Of a DNA stretch of 26,089 bases, positions 24,574 to 26,089 are shown in pieces. Where the stretch lies: positions 1 to 26,089 of the forward strand of contig CALBGL010000064.1 in NCBI GenBank assembly GCA_937892735.1, given 5' to 3'. The notes beneath the pieces were generated by a model. That model was not told the DNA's origin. It searched no databases and saw only the letters and a list, made by a program, of their open reading frames with translations. The position numbers and the translations under genes were made by a program. This DNA comes from an uncultured Clostridia bacterium (GTDB lineage: Bacteria > Bacillota > Clostridia > Lachnospirales > Bianqueaceae). How positions within the stretch are numbered: the first letter of the stretch is position 1; every line of letters starts with the position of its first letter.

Positions 24574-25674
24574 ATGAACCGATATATTGTAGAAGAAGCG
24601 GATCTTGCGTATAATCTGCAGAAAATAAAGAAGAGTACATCGCTCGAGATCATCGGTGTTGTCAAGGGAAACGGCTATGGCATGGGTCTCGAGTATCTAG
24701 CACGGTTTCTGACAGAGCACGGTGTGCGGATGGTGGCAGTCACGGAGTTGGCCGATGCGCAGCGTCTGCGGGATCAATATATGGATCAGCCGATCTTGCT
24801 GATGCGTTCTACGCCGCTTCCGGAAGAGGCGGAAAGAATATTACGTCTGGATTGCACGGCTACGGTGGGTTCCCTGAAGAGCGCATGGGTCTTGAATGAA
24901 GCGGCCGCTTCGCATCAGATTCGTGTGAAGGCGCATATTAAAATCGATACAGGCTTATCCCGATTCGGTTTTATCCCTTCTGAAGTGTCGGAGGCCGCAA
25001 GAGAACTCAAGAAACTGGAATGGATCGATTTTGAAGGTATCTATACGCATTTCAGCAATGCCTATGCCAAGGATGGATTGACCAGGCGACAATACGAGAT
25101 GTTTCGGCAGGCTGTCGCGGAATTTGAAAAAGAGGGATTCTCGTTCTCTATGGTACATTGCGCGAATACGCCGGCGTTTTTTAATGAGGGGTCTCTTATT
25201 GAAGAAGGGATGACGGCGGTACGCATTGGTTCGGGGTGGACGGGACGCGTCATCACCTGGCAGCCTCACGGATTGAAGAAAGTCGGTGTAATTGCTAGTG
25301 ATGTGCTCGAGGTACGAGAGATTCCGAAAGGAACTAAGGTAGGGTACAGCGGCGTTTTTACCGCTCCTAAGACTATGAAATTGGCAATCATTCCGATTGG
25401 CCATTCCGATGGGTTCGGCGTCGAGGGGAAAGATGACATGACGGATCTGAAAACTCTCGTGGAGACCATGATCTCGAAGCTGAGACGTTACCTGCGCCAT
25501 GAACGCATGTCTGTGGAAATCGGAGGACATACTTATCCTGTGGTCGGATATGTCGGGCTGACCAGTATCGCCGTAGACGTCACTTCTTCCGATGTGAAGC
25601 CGGGCGATACGGTATACGCAGACGTATCTCCTCTATTTGTAAACCCTATGATGCAAAGAGAATATCGAAGATAG
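24574..25674 (+). CDS. alanine racemase-family PLP enzyme with altered substrate site
   Basis: A 366-residue fold-type III PLP protein with the alanine racemase barrel and C-terminal beta domain. Seen residues: PLP Lys31 in VVKGNGYG (normally VVKANAYGHG), IKIDTGLSRFGF with Arg130, THFSNAY (His159 region), VRIGSG with Arg217, and GYSGVF with the likely second catalytic Tyr258. The usual C-terminal GRVCMDQ block reads GYVGLTSIAVDVT, so the Met-Asp pair that lines the alanine site is Leu329-Thr330. Alanine racemases supply D-Ala for the cell wall. This one may be a divergent Alr or a racemase for another amino acid. It is last in the operon after a D,D-carboxypeptidase and rluB, with a 7-nt gap and AAAGGAG about 10 nt upstream. 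Confidence 0.85.
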   Translation: MNRYIVEEADLAYNLQKIKKSTSLEIIGVVKGNGYGMGLEYLARFLTEHGVRMVAVTELADAQRLRDQYMDQPILLMRSTPLPEEAERILRLDCTATVGSLKSAWVLNEAAASHQIRVKAHIKIDTGLSRFGFIPSEVSEAARELKKLEWIDFEGIYTHFSNAYAKDGLTRRQYEMFRQAVAEFEKEGFSFSMVHCANTPAFFNEGSLIEEGMTAVRIGSGWTGRVITWQPHGLKKVGVIASDVLEVREIPKGTKVGYSGVFTAPKTMKLAIIPIGHSDGFGVEGKDDMTDLKTLVETMISKLRRYLRHERMSVEIGGHTYPVVGYVGLTSIAVDVTSSDVKPGDTVYADVSPLFVNPMMQREYRR

Positions 25675-25706
25675 GATGGACTATTTTTCTTTTGTAAGAT
25701 TGTGTC

Positions 25707-25735
25707 TTGCAAGTTGCCAGAAGATGGTTTATAAT
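25707..25735 (+). promoter_or_regulatory. promoter of carboxyltransferase gene
   Basis: TTGCAA (25707-25712), 17-bp spacer and a perfect TATAAT (25730-25735) predict a start near 25742 and a leader of about 114 nt. Confidence 0.75.
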
Positions 25736-25753
25736 ATATTTTGGTACAAAGTT

Positions 25754-25825
25754 GATTGTCCTGGACGATTGTTGTCTTTGACAATCTTTTGTCATACATC
25801 GGACTTGTAAATGACGCGAGTCCGG
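25754..25825 (+). promoter_or_regulatory. structured 5' leader with competing hairpins
   Basis: GACAATC (25780-25786) can pair with GATTGTC (25754-25760) or, more tightly, its ACAATC part with GATTGT (25767-25772); the latter hairpin is followed by TTTTGT, terminator-like. A second stem, CGGACT (25800-25805) with AGTCCG (25819-25824), follows. It may be an attenuator or a terminator of the upstream operon. No known riboswitch class was recognised. Confidence 0.45.
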
Positions 25826-25855
25826 CATATCCATTTTTATATATTGGAGGTAGCG

Positions 25856-26089
25856 ATGAGTACAATGGACAAGATTCAAGAGCTCAAAGCCAGTCGCAGC
25901 GCGGTAGAATCCGGCGCGAAGGCGGCAAGAGGACGGATTGCATCTCTGCTGGATCCCCAGAGCTTTGTTGAGATCGGTGCGTATGTAAAGAGCCGCAGCA
26001 CAGATTACAACATGCAGAAAAAGGAGACTCCGGCGGATGGCGTCGTCACAGGCTATGGCACCATCGAGGATCGGCTTGTGTATGTGTAC
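25856..26089 (+). CDS. acyl-CoA carboxylase/decarboxylase carboxyltransferase subunit (partial)
   Basis: ATG 25856 opens a frame of 78 codons that runs out of the window. GGAGGT lies 4 nt upstream. The N-terminus has ARGRIASLLDPQSFVEIGAY, KSRSTDYNMQKKETPADGVV and TGYGTIEDRLVYVY, the usual opening of the biotin-dependent carboxyltransferase (MmdA/PccB) family, in which a carboxyl group is moved between biotin and an acyl-CoA. In clostridia such subunits belong to methylmalonyl-CoA decarboxylase or propionyl/acetyl-CoA carboxylase complexes. Partner subunits (biotin carrier, membrane decarboxylase parts) would lie to the right. The start after a long leader suggests regulated expression. Acyl-CoA specificity cannot be judged from 78 residues. 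Confidence 0.85.
   Translation, partial: MSTMDKIQELKASRSAVESGAKAARGRIASLLDPQSFVEIGAYVKSRSTDYNMQKKETPADGVVTGYGTIEDRLVYVY

Noticed and set aside
1..26089. CRISPR array, tRNA/rRNA genes, insertion sequences, prophage or CcpA cre sites
   Set aside because: No regular repeat-spacer pattern, cloverleaf-like segment, transposase or integrase sequence, or convincing cre site was seen while reading both strands. A dedicated scan was not possible.

Overview
The window looks like a chromosomal segment of an anaerobic, mid-GC Firmicute of class Clostridia, probably a plant-fibre-using gut or rumen relative of Lachnospiraceae or Oscillospiraceae. The reasons are strong AGGAGG-type ribosome binding sites, consensus TTGACA/TATAAT promoters, scpA-scpB next to a D,D-carboxypeptidase and an rluB-type gene, a membrane-anchored YesS/YtdP-like AraC regulator, LplABC-type sugar import and a K+-independent type H+-pumping pyrophosphatase. 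The family placement is inference. I see no mobile element, tRNA, rRNA or CRISPR array.

Positions 1-10363 hold a pectin (rhamnogalacturonan I, RG-I) utilisation locus. A GH51 alpha-L-arabinofuranosidase, cut by the left edge, is divergent from a HAD phosphatase gene that is translationally coupled to the membrane-bound AraC regulator. After a terminator comes a promoter with two 10-bp direct repeats 20 bp apart. It drives two Lpl-type permeases and a lipoprotein binding protein. A leaky-looking terminator follows, then a YetA/PL26-type exo-rhamnogalacturonan lyase homologue. No enzyme here has a signal peptide and no transport ATPase is present, so the picture is oligosaccharide import using a shared ATPase followed by cytoplasmic depolymerisation.

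Positions 10364-17094 hold housekeeping and energy genes in single units: a highly expressed-looking gap gene, a convergent MalY/PatB C-S lyase, hppA, a D,D-carboxypeptidase on the minus strand, and a small zinc-ribbon protein with an amphipathic tail. Each is separated by clear promoters and terminators.

Positions 17095-25674 look like one long operon from a perfect consensus promoter: scpA, scpB, a GH2 glycosidase, xylulokinase, a second D,D-carboxypeptidase (TTG start), an RsuA/RluB pseudouridine synthase and an unusual alanine-racemase-family protein. The GH2-xylB pair interrupts the scpAB-dac-rluB gene order that is also known from Bacillus subtilis. The racemase lacks the usual Met-Asp substrate-site pair. 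At the right edge a new promoter with a 115-nt structured leader starts an acyl-CoA carboxylase carboxyltransferase gene that runs out of the window.

I do not see a wholly unknown system. The best leads are the racemase variant, the inserted sugar genes, the AraC-box promoter, the hairpin-rich leader at 25742-25855, and a nested inverted repeat at 15139-15196.
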